Below are positions 41,280 through 50,274 of a DNA stretch of 64,000 nt, piece after piece. Source of the DNA: Oxalobacter paeniformigenes (GTDB lineage Bacteria > Pseudomonadota > Gammaproteobacteria > Burkholderiales > Burkholderiaceae_D); assembly GCF_027158465.1 (NCBI RefSeq), contig NZ_JAMKYL010000003.1, forward strand, positions 1-64,000, read 5' to 3'. Under the pieces are notes generated by a model. That model ran no database searches and was not told the origin of the DNA. It saw only the letters and a list, made by a program, of their open reading frames with translations. Numbering within the stretch: the first letter of the stretch is position 1; the number at the start of each line of letters is the position of its first letter. The position numbers and the translations under genes were made by a program.

Positions 41280-44150
41280 ATGCCGGTTTCTGGAAGTGAA
41301 GTATCGTCCGTATTCGCGCCTCAGGAAATTTCCACTGAAGTATTGATCGAAAAGTACGCCAAGGGCGATGAGACGACGATTGACGATGTGAAGGAACGGG
41401 TGGCCTATGCGCTTTCCGAAGTGGAAGCGCCGAAAGACCGGAAGAAATATGCCAAGGAATTTTTTTGGGCCATGCAAAATGGTTTCATTCCGGCAGGTCG
41501 TGTCAGCAGTGCGGCCGGGACAGGACTGCAAACGACGCTTATCAACTGTTTCGTACAACCGGTCGGTGATTCGATCACCAATATGGCCGATGGCAAGCCG
41601 GGTATTTATACCGCGCTGGCGCAGGCGGCCGAAACCATGCGTCGTGGCGGCGGCGTCGGCTACAATTTTTCCTGTATCCGTCCGCGCGGAGCCAAGGTCA
41701 GGGGAACCGGCAGCAGTGCGTCTGGCCCGATTTCGTATATGAAGGTGTTCGACCGTTCTTGTGAAACGGTCGAGTCGGCCGGTGCGCGTCGCGGTGCGCA
41801 AATGGCGGTGTTGAATATCGATCATCCCGATATTCTGGAATTCATTACGGTCAAGCAGGAACAAAATCAGCTGAGCAATTTCAACGTTTCGGTCGGCGTG
41901 ACCGATGATTTCATGCGTGCCGTCGAGGCCGATGGTGATTTCGAACTGGCGCATGTGGCCGAACCCAATGACGATCTGAAAGAAAAGGGAGCTTTCAAAC
42001 GGGCAGACGGGAAGTGGGTTTACAGCCGGGTCAAGGCGCGTGATGTCTGGGATCTGGTCATGAAGAGCACGTATAACGCTGCGGAACCGGGTGTGTTGTA
42101 TATCGACCGGATCAATCGCGAAAACAATCTGGCCTATTGCGAGGTGATCGAGGCGACCAATCCGTGTGGTGAACAACCGCTGCCGGATTACGGGTGTTGT
42201 TGTCTGGGAAGCCTCAATCTGACGGCTTTTGTCACGGCACCTTTTTCGGCACAGCCGCTGTTTGACTTCGACCTGCTCTCACGGGTGACGACCATTGCCG
42301 TCCGGATGCTGGACAATGTACTGACGGCGACGAAATGGCCGCTTGAAGAGCAGGCACGGGAAGCGGCTGCCAAACGTCGTGTCGGTCTTGGCTTTACCGG
42401 TCTGGGCGATGCACTGATTATGCTGGGTATCCGCTACGATTCCGACGAAGGACGCAATCTGGCAGCCGAAATCGCTCGTGCGATGCGCGATGCGGCTTAC
42501 AGCAGTTCGATCGAACTGGCGAGGGAACGTGGTGCATTTCCGATGCTCGATGTGGAACGCTATCTGGAAGGCGGTTTCGTTTCCCGCTTGCCGGATGCCA
42601 TGAAAGAGGCGATACGCCAGTACGGTATCCGCAATTCCCATCTGACGTCGATTGCACCGACGGGAACGATTTCACTGGCATTTGCAGACAACGCTTCCAA
42701 CGGAATCGAACCGGCGTTTTCATGGTTCTATAACCGCGTCAAACGGATGCCGGACGGTTCCAAAAAGACCTATACCGTGGAAGACCATGCCTATCGTGTC
42801 TATCGTTCGATGGGGCACGATGTGTCGGATTTGCCGGAATCCTTCGTTTCGGCGCTGGAAATTTCAGCCATCGACCACATGCTGATGGTAGCTGCAGTCG
42901 TTCCGTATATCGATGCCGCCATTTCCAAGACGGTCAATGTCGCCGAGGATTATCCATATGAAGATTTCAAGAATCTGTATATGGAAGCCTGGAAAAAGGG
43001 ACTGAAGGGGATTACGACGTATCGTCCGAACAATGTCAGAACGGCGATTTTGTCGGTTCCGGCAGACGAAAAGAAAGATGAAGCAGCACAGAAATCCGAC
43101 GAACATGCCGTAACCTTGTCCGAACAGGATCGTCGTATCATTCTGAAAGAAGTGACGATCGCGCCGCCATTGTCGTCCTTGCGCTGGCCATCACGTCCGA
43201 TGTTGCCGGCGGGTGCTTCGGCATGGGTCAGCGAACAGATTCAGTCGCCGCAGGGTGAATTCGCGGTCGCGGTCTCGGATCATGACGGGATTCCGTTCGA
43301 GGTATGGGTGCTTGGCGGACAGACGCCACGAGGACTGGATGCAATCGCCAAGATGCTGTCGATCGATATGCGTGCCAATGACCGCAGCTGGCTGCACAAA
43401 CGCTTTACGATGCTTTCGCATGTCGGTGGAGATGCCTTCGAGATGCCGATGCCGCCTGAGGGAGAATTCGTTCAGGTACCGAGTGCGACAGCGGCGCTCG
43501 CACGGCTGGTGATGTGGCGTTACAACCAGCTTGGCGCGCTGGAATACCAGCCGGATGATCCGTCGCCGGTGCTGGATGCGCTGTTCACGTCGCATGAACC
43601 GAGGACCGGCACGGACGGAACACTGGCATGGGTTGCCGATGTGCAAAATCCTTCGACCGGTGATGATTTCGTACTGATGCTCAAGGAGCTGGAAATGCCG
43701 GATGGTACACGCCGTCCGTACAGCATGGGACTGACGGGTGGGCATCCGCGTGCACTCGACGGTTTGTGCAAATTGTTGTCGGTCGATATGCGGGTGATCG
43801 ATCCTGCGTGGATCGGAATGAAGCTGCGCAAGTTGCTTAATTATGCAGAACCGCGTGGTGATTTTCTGGCAAGGGTTCCAGGTACGGAGCGGCAGGCCAG
43901 TTTCCCGTCCACGGTGGCTTATATCGCCCAGTTGGTTATTCACCGTTATGCGATGCTGGGAATTCTCATGCCGGATGGCCATCCGGTCAATCCACTGGGG
44001 GTCGTCGCTGACGAGCCGGTTCGTGAGGTGCGTCCGGCGACCTTGCGCATGGCGGGCAAACTGTGCAATGAATGTGGCAACACGACGGTGATCCGCAAGG
44101 ACGGGTGTGATTTTTGTACTGCGTGCGGCGCGATCGGTTCGTGCGGTTGA
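41280..44150 (+). CDS. nrdJ: Adenosylcobalamin-dependent (class II) ribonucleotide reductase
   Basis: 956 residues. Core motifs are the TLINCFVQPVGDSI substrate-cysteine segment, GGGVGYNFS, the catalytic loop NPCGEQPLPDYGCC (Cys, Glu) and P-T-G-T-I-S-L-A. The class II reaction uses B12 instead of a diiron or glycyl radical, so it works with or without oxygen. The C-terminal third holds two similar units of about 120 residues (about 633-754 and 773-896), resembling TSCPD-type domains. A tail with C-x-x-C pairs (CNECG, CDFCTACG) is expected to be re-reduced by thioredoxin. AAGGAG precedes the ATG at 41280. Confidence 0.95.
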   Translation: MPVSGSEVSSVFAPQEISTEVLIEKYAKGDETTIDDVKERVAYALSEVEAPKDRKKYAKEFFWAMQNGFIPAGRVSSAAGTGLQTTLINCFVQPVGDSITNMADGKPGIYTALAQAAETMRRGGGVGYNFSCIRPRGAKVRGTGSSASGPISYMKVFDRSCETVESAGARRGAQMAVLNIDHPDILEFITVKQEQNQLSNFNVSVGVTDDFMRAVEADGDFELAHVAEPNDDLKEKGAFKRADGKWVYSRVKARDVWDLVMKSTYNAAEPGVLYIDRINRENNLAYCEVIEATNPCGEQPLPDYGCCCLGSLNLTAFVTAPFSAQPLFDFDLLSRVTTIAVRMLDNVLTATKWPLEEQAREAAAKRRVGLGFTGLGDALIMLGIRYDSDEGRNLAAEIARAMRDAAYSSSIELARERGAFPMLDVERYLEGGFVSRLPDAMKEAIRQYGIRNSHLTSIAPTGTISLAFADNASNGIEPAFSWFYNRVKRMPDGSKKTYTVEDHAYRVYRSMGHDVSDLPESFVSALEISAIDHMLMVAAVVPYIDAAISKTVNVAEDYPYEDFKNLYMEAWKKGLKGITTYRPNNVRTAILSVPADEKKDEAAQKSDEHAVTLSEQDRRIILKEVTIAPPLSSLRWPSRPMLPAGASAWVSEQIQSPQGEFAVAVSDHDGIPFEVWVLGGQTPRGLDAIAKMLSIDMRANDRSWLHKRFTMLSHVGGDAFEMPMPPEGEFVQVPSATAALARLVMWRYNQLGALEYQPDDPSPVLDALFTSHEPRTGTDGTLAWVADVQNPSTGDDFVLMLKELEMPDGTRRPYSMGLTGGHPRALDGLCKLLSVDMRVIDPAWIGMKLRKLLNYAEPRGDFLARVPGTERQASFPSTVAYIAQLVIHRYAMLGILMPDGHPVNPLGVVADEPVREVRPATLRMAGKLCNECGNTTVIRKDGCDFCTACGAIGSCG

Positions 44151-44173
44151 TATTGTGTCAGCGAAATGAGAAG

Positions 44174-44204
44174 CTGCCGGCTGTTTTCAGCCGGCAGTTT
44201 TTTT
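44174..44204 (+). terminator. Terminator of nrdJ
   Basis: CTGCCGGCTG / CAGCCGGCAG, a perfect 10-bp stem with a TTTT loop, followed by T7. Confidence 0.93.
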
Positions 44205-44291
44205 GCGTATGGGAAAGTCGCATGCAAGATGTTGCCTATCGTTTTGCCGGTATCTGTTTGTCGTTGCATATCTTGAAAACAGAATACGGGT

Positions 44292-44297
44292 TATAAT
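44292..44297 (+). promoter_or_regulatory. Candidate -10 for the structured leader
   Basis: TATAAT lies 14 bp before the first leader hairpin. No -35 with a 16-18 bp spacer is obvious (TTGAAA is 13 bp away and TTGCAT 22 bp), so an activator may be needed. Confidence 0.35.
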
Positions 44298-44310
44298 AAA
44301 AAGCTGAAAT

Positions 44311-44413
44311 AAATCGGAAATTCAACCCATTATCCGATTTCCGCTATCGTGCAAGACGACATGCGGAAACTGTCGGGCACTATCCTGTCCGACAGCAGGC
44401 GGGAGACCAGACC
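44311..44413 (+). ncRNA. Structured RNA leader of unknown class (weakly cobalamin-aptamer-like)
   Basis: Three back-to-back hairpins are visible. H1 is AAATCGGA / TCCGATTT (44311-44318, 44333-44340). H2 is TTTCCGC / GCGGAAA (44338-44344, 44363-44369) with inner TCGT / ACGA and loop GCAAG. H3 is CTGTCGG / CCGACAG (44370-44376, 44389-44395). H1 and H2 share three bases and so compete. Short matches in cobalamin-riboswitch order occur: TGCAAG, AACTGT, GCACT and a B12-box-like stretch at 44397-44413 (core GGGAGACC). Spacing is far shorter than in a normal cobalamin aptamer, so the class is unproven. It lies 160 bp after the B12-dependent nrdJ. Confidence 0.45.
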
Positions 44414-44491
44414 GGCCGGTATGAATCAGGTTCCAGGGCGGTGTGGTTGTCCCGATTATCTCAAAAAGATTTTCAGGAAAGGATTTCTGTC

Positions 44492-44701
44492 ATGAAAAAA
44501 TCGTTGTCAAGAGAGCAGGCCGACCTGTTGAGACAGTGCTACGTCAGCATGGTGCTGGATCAGGATGTCATGCAGGGCGTTCAGGATCGCAAGGCGGAGG
44601 CTTATGATCTGCTGCTCAATATTTATTCCCAGGTCAATGCACCGCGTGTCGCCGAGTGCAACCATTCTGTCGGCAATGCCTGCCGTTGTGTGAATTCCTG
44701 A
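44492..44701 (+). CDS. Small cysteine-containing protein of unknown function (69 aa)
   Basis: The ATG at 44492 follows AGGAAAGGA, a strong ribosome-binding site, which supports a real gene. It begins MKKSLSREQADLLRQCYVSM, continues as two predicted helices (through AEAYDLLLNIYSQV), and ends in a Cys/His patch, ECNHSVGNACRC, that could bind a metal or form disulfides. There is no signal peptide or membrane segment, so it is probably cytoplasmic. I do not recognise the family. It is the only gene behind the structured leader. Confidence 0.6.
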   Translation: MKKSLSREQADLLRQCYVSMVLDQDVMQGVQDRKAEAYDLLLNIYSQVNAPRVAECNHSVGNACRCVNS

Positions 44702-44981
44702 AAACGGAATTCCCTTGCCCGGGTGAAGTCGGGTAACTGTTTGCAGGAACGGTCATGGACGTCCTATGGCATGATGAAAATATGTTCCTGAAAGCATAAA
44801 AACCACCGTTATCAGGTGTTTCTTGCTGCGATACTCCCGTTTTGTGAGTGACGGGAAAATTCATCGCACAAACTTGCATAAATCTCGCAGTAATTTTTCT
44901 TTTTTTTCGGCAAGAAAAAGCGTCATTTTGCGCCGCATCTTGATATGATGTCGTTTTTTATGAAATCAGGTTTCATATTCT

Positions 44982-47603
44982 ATGCTGAATTTTCTATCGC
45001 GACTTCTTGGGAAAAAACATCCTGTCAGTCAGACAGTGCCTGAAAAGAAACAGGAACCATCGGCATCGCAGGATGAGAAACTGAAAGCATTGGAAACAGT
45101 AGCTGCGTTGCCTGACGATGATCAGGCAATCGTCGCTTTCCTGCTGGCTTGCCGTTATGCGGATGCACGATATGCAGCAGCACAGAAAATTCGTTCACGA
45201 CAGGCTATGGAACAGGTCAGGGACGCCATGCAAAAGACCGATAGACGTGTTTATCGTCTGATGCAGACACGCATGAGCGATATGGCACGTACCGAGGCTC
45301 AGGCTGCCAGTATGGAACAAGTCGTCGATACGGCGGCAGCTCTGCTCGATGATCCGGCGCTGACTCCGAATCTGGTTGTCGATCTGGACAGGAAATGGCA
45401 GTCTGCCGCCAGTGGTGAGCCGGAAAAATGGCAGACCGGTTTGCGGATGCGTTTCGAGTCGTTGCGGAATCAGCTGGAAGGGCGGCTCACAGCACAGTTG
45501 CAGTTGCAAAGAACGGTCAAGTCGGCTTACGGTGAAATGACGGCGCTGGAAAATCGTGTGGATATGACACCGCAGGAACGAAAGGAAGCGCTGGATGCTT
45601 TTACGGACAGCCTGATGCAGTGGCGACAGTCGCCCGAATGGTTTTCGCTGCCGCGTCATCTTGTATCGGCAGTCGACGAAAAACTTTCGGCATTGGCCGA
45701 GGCATCTGCACGGTTTGAACAGGAATTCGAACGCATGCAGCAGTGTGCCGCATGGCTTGATGAAATGGAAGCCGCCGATGTGTCACAGCTGGAAAAGACT
45801 GTGCTTGAAAAAGAATGGACTGCATTCAGGCCATCGGGCGTATTGGCGCAATGGACTGATTTGCAGGCGCGATTCGATGCCTTGTGTCTGCGTTTGCCGG
45901 TACCGAAGGAAGAGGAGGTCGTTTTGGAATTGCCATCCATCAACGAGTCTTCGTCCGTTGTACAAGCCGATATCCTTGCGCGTTTCGACGCTGCGCTTGC
46001 CGCCATGCAGCAGGCAGTTGAGGCAGGATCCATCCAGGAAGCCGCAATGCATGACGAGGTATTGAGGGGACTCGATACGGAGCATACGGATATCGGTGAT
46101 GAGCGTCAGGAAAAGCTTTCTCATCTCAGAAGCGAGCTTCGTCGTTTGCGCGGCTGGGCCAGATGGAGCGGACAGCTTTCGCGCGAAAAACTGATTCATT
46201 TCGTGCAGGAGTTGCCGGAGCAGAATCTGGAGATCAATGCGTTGGCTGAAGAGGTGATCCACGCCCGCGAACAATGGAAGGCGCTCAATGCGGTTGCCGG
46301 TATGGCGACGCGCGAACAGTGGACGGAGTTCGATACGGCTTGCAATGTTGCATATGCGCCGGTACTCGAACATGCCAGATTGCAGGCTCTGGAAAAGGAA
46401 AAAAATATTGAATATGCCGAAACGCTGATCGAAAAAGTGGCTGTCTTCGCTGGCGAGTTCGAGACACGTCTTGCGGCAGTGACCGAGCAGCTGGAATCGT
46501 TCGACTGGAAGAACGTCATCAATTTTTACCGGCAAATGACACAAGCCTGGCGCAAGCTCGGTATTGTCGGCAGGAAAGAAAAGAAACGCCTCGACGAGGC
46601 TTTTTCGGCAGCCATGCTACCGGTGCGTGAAAAGCTTTATGAACAGACACAGCTTGAAATCGGTCGCCGCGAGCAGTTGATTGCCGAAGTGGGTGAGATC
46701 GATCCCGACAACAAGGAATCCGGCAAGCTGTTGCGAGCCGTTCAGGAAAAATGGCAGGCTTGTGCGAGAGCATTTCCGCTGGATAATCGTGAAGACCGGA
46801 AGTTGTGGGCGCGTTTCCGGGAAGCTTGCGAACAGCTGCATATGCGCCGGATGGAAAAGAATCGCGCGCATGACGAGGAAAGACTACAACATTTGAGGGA
46901 GAAGGAAGCGGTATGCGCAGAACTGGAGGCACTGGCAGGATCCGATAATGCAGGTATGCTGGAACATCGTCTGGGTGAATTGCTCGGGCAATGGAAAAAC
47001 CTGGGTTTCGTTCCGCGTGATGCCGAAGCGGATCTTCGCAAGCGCCTTGACGATGCAGTTGCGGCATGCAGGGACAGGATACGTCGCCTGAAATCGGAAA
47101 AGATGTATGAGGCATTGGGCGGATTGGCTGACAAATTGGCTTTGTGTTGCGCGATGGAGCGACAGATTGCAGCCTTTTGCCAGGATACCGGTGAGGATAC
47201 CGGCGATATGGTGTCGGAAGATGAAGAATACGAAACAGCATGGAAGGCATTGCCGCAGCTTCCCGATGAAATGGAAACCGTTCTGTCTCACCGTTTCTAT
47301 AATGGTCTGAAAGCGATGGCAAACCGGAATATGGCTTATGGCAGGCGTTTGCTTGGCAATGTCGATGCCATGAAAGACAATATCCTGCGTTTCGAGATTG
47401 TCTATGGTCTGGATTCGCCGGAATATTTGCAGGAAGCACGTCTGAAAAAACAGATGGAAGTTTTGCAGGATTCCCTGGGGGGAGGTGACCGTACCCGTGC
47501 CATCGAGGCGACGCGGCAGTTGCTTGAATTGCCGGCCTTGTCCGATGAGGAAGATATCCGGCGTATCGATACTTTGGTGAGGGAAATGAACAAACCCGGC
47601 TGA
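44982..47603 (+). CDS. Large DUF349-repeat protein
   Basis: 873 residues, almost entirely helical and charged. Repeated units with the DUF349 pattern (W-K-x-L/A-x... followed by a basic-acidic helix) appear around residues 429 (REQWKALNAVAG), 519 (TQAWRKLGIVGRKEKK), 588 (EKWQACARAFPLDN) and 668 (LGQWKNLGFVPRD). Weaker ones lie earlier. The N-terminal 70 residues are variable. DUF349 proteins are widespread but functionally unassigned. It is monocistronic, with a strong terminator overlapping its stop. A TATGAT at 44944-44949 could be its -10. Confidence 0.85.
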   Translation: MLNFLSRLLGKKHPVSQTVPEKKQEPSASQDEKLKALETVAALPDDDQAIVAFLLACRYADARYAAAQKIRSRQAMEQVRDAMQKTDRRVYRLMQTRMSDMARTEAQAASMEQVVDTAAALLDDPALTPNLVVDLDRKWQSAASGEPEKWQTGLRMRFESLRNQLEGRLTAQLQLQRTVKSAYGEMTALENRVDMTPQERKEALDAFTDSLMQWRQSPEWFSLPRHLVSAVDEKLSALAEASARFEQEFERMQQCAAWLDEMEAADVSQLEKTVLEKEWTAFRPSGVLAQWTDLQARFDALCLRLPVPKEEEVVLELPSINESSSVVQADILARFDAALAAMQQAVEAGSIQEAAMHDEVLRGLDTEHTDIGDERQEKLSHLRSELRRLRGWARWSGQLSREKLIHFVQELPEQNLEINALAEEVIHAREQWKALNAVAGMATREQWTEFDTACNVAYAPVLEHARLQALEKEKNIEYAETLIEKVAVFAGEFETRLAAVTEQLESFDWKNVINFYRQMTQAWRKLGIVGRKEKKRLDEAFSAAMLPVREKLYEQTQLEIGRREQLIAEVGEIDPDNKESGKLLRAVQEKWQACARAFPLDNREDRKLWARFREACEQLHMRRMEKNRAHDEERLQHLREKEAVCAELEALAGSDNAGMLEHRLGELLGQWKNLGFVPRDAEADLRKRLDDAVAACRDRIRRLKSEKMYEALGGLADKLALCCAMERQIAAFCQDTGEDTGDMVSEDEEYETAWKALPQLPDEMETVLSHRFYNGLKAMANRNMAYGRRLLGNVDAMKDNILRFEIVYGLDSPEYLQEARLKKQMEVLQDSLGGGDRTRAIEATRQLLELPALSDEEDIRRIDTLVREMNKPG

Positions 47604-47617
47604 TGCCGGGTTTTTTT
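47592..47617 (+). terminator. Terminator of the DUF349 gene
   Basis: AAACCCGGC / GCCGGGTTT with a TGAT loop and T4 beyond the stem. The loop contains the stop codon region. Confidence 0.85.
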
Positions 47618-47625
47618 CGCTGGAT

Positions 47626-48540
47626 TCAGTGCAGTTTTTGTCCGGCGGGCAGTTCCGCAAACAAGGCATCGCAATCGGCTTGGCCGAACGTGTAGGTCTG
47701 TCCGCAGAAATCGCAGTGGATGGCAAGATTGCCCTGTTCTTTCAATGCTTCGCCGACTTCCTTTTCACCGAGCATTTTGAGCATATTGCCGACCTTTTCA
47801 CGATTGCAGCTGCAATGAAAGACAGGGTGCTGCGGTTCGAAAACGACGAGGTCATCTTCCCAGAAAAGCCGGTGACGCAGGGTGTCGATACCGGTATTGA
47901 GCATTTCATCCGTTTTCAGGGTCGATGCCAGTGTAACGAGACGTTGCCAGGTTTCTTCATCCTCGGATGTGCTTTCGCTGAGTCCGTCAGCGCCAGTCGC
48001 CGAAGGCATTTTTTGCATAAGCAGGCCGCGGATGACCCGGTTATCGGCGGCCAGCCACAGTCGGGTGTCGAGCTGTTCGGACTGTTTCATATAGTTTTCG
48101 ATGACTTGTGCGATGGTGTCGCCTGCCAGAGAAACGATTCCCTGGTATGGGCGTTGTCCCGGGATTTTTTCATGCGGATCAAGAGTGATGACGCAGCGGC
48201 CCTTTCCATTGGCGTTGATGAGGTCGGTAAAAGTGGCATTGTCCGGAATGGACGCTTTTTCATCGAGTTTTGCAGTGGCACGGATTTTTTGTGCTGAATC
48301 GCATTCCACGACCAGCAGCCGTACAGGCCCGTCTCCCCTGACTTGCATGACGAGCGAACCGTCGAACTTGATGTTGGCGCTCAACAGGGCGGTTGCGCCG
48401 ATCATTTCACCGAGCAGGCGTATGACGGGTACCGGATAATCATGGTGTGATTGTATTTGTTGCCACATGTCGGCAAGTTCGATGAATTCGCCACGTACGG
48501 GCGCTTGCTGGAAAAGGAATTTCTGTAATTGATCGTTCAT
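47626..48540 (-). CDS. hslO: Redox-regulated chaperone Hsp33
   Basis: 304 residues. The substrate-binding N-terminal domain (GEFIELADMWQQI, then V-Q-S-x-x-P type regions) is followed by the zinc switch: C-S-C (HCSCNREKVG) and C-x-x-C (HCDFCGQTY) near the C-terminus. Oxidation of these cysteines releases zinc and activates the holdase. It has 51 bp between it and the upstream carbonic anhydrase gene, so the two are probably co-transcribed. An extra cysteine in the tail (QADCDALF) is not part of the motif. Confidence 0.96.
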   Translation of the reverse strand: MNDQLQKFLFQQAPVRGEFIELADMWQQIQSHHDYPVPVIRLLGEMIGATALLSANIKFDGSLVMQVRGDGPVRLLVVECDSAQKIRATAKLDEKASIPDNATFTDLINANGKGRCVITLDPHEKIPGQRPYQGIVSLAGDTIAQVIENYMKQSEQLDTRLWLAADNRVIRGLLMQKMPSATGADGLSESTSEDEETWQRLVTLASTLKTDEMLNTGIDTLRHRLFWEDDLVVFEPQHPVFHCSCNREKVGNMLKMLGEKEVGEALKEQGNLAIHCDFCGQTYTFGQADCDALFAELPAGQKLH

Positions 48541-48591
48541 GTGAAAGCTCCGTAAATGATGAAGCCGACGGCGAGGGATGGCGATAAAGTA

Positions 48592-49158
48592 TCAGGCCGT
48601 TTCGCTTACGGCATCCACCGAAGTAGCATCTTCGCGGCTGATTTCCGAGAGTGTGTCGAGAAAGCGCTGTTTGTTCCAGACATAGTGGTTGGCGGCACGT
48701 GGCATTCTGGCGGCCCTGTCGGCATCCATGTTGCGTGCTACCCGTGCAGGTGCTCCCATCAGCACGACACCGGATTCGAATTGTTTGTTTTCGGCGATGA
48801 GAGAGCCTGCACCGACAAGCGAGTTTTCGGCGATCATGGAGCCGTTCAGGACGGTAGCACGTATGCCAACCATACACCCGTCTCCGATGGTGCAGCCGTG
48901 GAGCATGGCCATATGTCCGACTGTGACGTTTTTTCCGATCGTCAATGGATAGCCGGGATCGGCGTGCAGGACCGTACCGTCCTGGATGTTGCTGTTTTCG
49001 CCGATGACAATGCGGTCGTTGTCGGCACGGATAACGACGTTGAACCAGACGGAAGCATTTTCGCCGATGGTCACGTCGCCGATGATGGTGGCATTATCGG
49101 CGATGAAAGCGGTCGGATGGATTTTCGGTATGCGGTCGCCGAGTCGGTAAATAGGCAT
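48592..49158 (-). CDS. Gamma-class carbonic anhydrase family protein
   Basis: 188 residues of left-handed beta-helix hexapeptide repeats (I-G-D-V-T-I-G-E-N-A-S-V-W). The three zinc histidines are present in L-H-A-D-P-G and VGHMAMLHGC, with the usual N-I-Q-D-G-T segment. The C-terminal helix (residues about 150-188) is standard. Family members hydrate CO2 or act in carnitine or formate metabolism (CaiE/YrdA-type). The ATG at 49158 begins at the family start, without a strong ribosome-binding site. It heads an operon with hslO. Confidence 0.93.
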   Translation of the reverse strand: MPIYRLGDRIPKIHPTAFIADNATIIGDVTIGENASVWFNVVIRADNDRIVIGENSNIQDGTVLHADPGYPLTIGKNVTVGHMAMLHGCTIGDGCMVGIRATVLNGSMIAENSLVGAGSLIAENKQFESGVVLMGAPARVARNMDADRAARMPRAANHYVWNKQRFLDTLSEISREDATSVDAVSETA

Positions 49159-49337
49159 ATTGTTTGAATCAGTATCGGTTAAGGGAAAACGATTATTGTA
49201 CCTGTTGATCAAGCAGGTCTTTCAGTACCGTGTGAAAAAAGTATGATTCGATAGACAATAAACTGTTTCACAAAGCCGTCTTGCGGGATGACATGCGATT
49301 ATAATGACCGGTTTTACAGTTTGTTTTTTGTTTGCCG

Positions 49338-50207
49338 ATGAAAGTCTCACGAACGGAATTTGTCGATGCACATGATATGCGCCTGTGCGTTCGCCATTGG
49401 GGTGATGAAGATGCGCCGAAATTGTTTATGGTACATGGCTGGATGGATATTTCCGCTTCCTTCCAGTTCGTCGTGGATGCACTGAAACGCGAATGGCATG
49501 TGATTGCTCCGGATATGCGCGGTTTCGGGCATTCCGCATGGGCGGAAGGGGGATACTGGTTTCCGGATTATCTGGCTGATCTGGAGGCGTTGCTCGATCA
49601 TTACAGTCCGGATGCACCTGTTCGGTTACTCGGACACAGTCTCGGCGGCAATATCACGAGCGTATATGCTGGTGTCAGGCCATCGCGTGTATCGCATCTG
49701 ATCAGTCTTGAAGGGTATGGCATTGTGGAAAACAGGCCGGATATGGCGCCGGGAAGACTGGAGCGCTGGCTGGATTCCTGCAAGGCGCCGGAACGGTTGC
49801 GCCCTTATGCAGACAAGGAGGCCGTGATCGCGCGTTTGCAGAAAAACAATCCGCGTCTGACGTATGAGCGTGCGTTTTTTCTGGCGGATTACTGGACGGA
49901 AGTAAACGACAAAGGCGAGCGGATCGTGCTGGCTGATCCGAAGCACAAGTCTTTGCCGGTATTGTCCAGACTCGACGAAATTCTGGCATGCTGGAGTCGT
50001 ATCGAAGCGAAAGTGCTGTTTGTGGAAGGGGAGCATTCGTTACTGGGTATTCGTATGAAGGATCAGGCCGGTGCGCAAAAAGAAATCAGACGGCGTGCAT
50101 CGTTTATTCACGATGTACGTATCGCACTGGTCAAGGGAGCCGGACATATGCTCCAGCATGACCAGCCTGAAGCTGTGGCTGAATTGATCGAAGACTTTCT
50201 GGCGTGA
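49338..50207 (+). CDS. Alpha/beta hydrolase
   Basis: 289 residues. Motifs are the oxyanion-hole segment MVHGWMD, the nucleophile elbow GHSLGGN, an insertion cap domain with many charged residues and the catalytic-histidine region GAGHMLQHDQP. Substrate is unpredictable; the closest general type is the esterase/haloperoxidase-like group. It is divergent from the carbonic anhydrase gene. A TATAAT at 49300-49305 may be its -10. It is followed 67 bp later by a PHP gene. Confidence 0.9.
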   Translation: MKVSRTEFVDAHDMRLCVRHWGDEDAPKLFMVHGWMDISASFQFVVDALKREWHVIAPDMRGFGHSAWAEGGYWFPDYLADLEALLDHYSPDAPVRLLGHSLGGNITSVYAGVRPSRVSHLISLEGYGIVENRPDMAPGRLERWLDSCKAPERLRPYADKEAVIARLQKNNPRLTYERAFFLADYWTEVNDKGERIVLADPKHKSLPVLSRLDEILACWSRIEAKVLFVEGEHSLLGIRMKDQAGAQKEIRRRASFIHDVRIALVKGAGHMLQHDQPEAVAELIEDFLA

Positions 50208-50274
50208 TGTGCCTGCATTCTGCGCCGTATTTTCAGCTGTCGTACAATAGGATTTTTGGTAACGATAAATCGGG

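Noticed and set aside
44311..44413. A standard cobalamin riboswitch
   Set aside because: The motif order fits but the distance between AACTGT, GCACT and the B12-box-like stretch is only a few to 20 nt; the P5/P6 arms of known aptamers cannot fit. Kept only as a weak resemblance.
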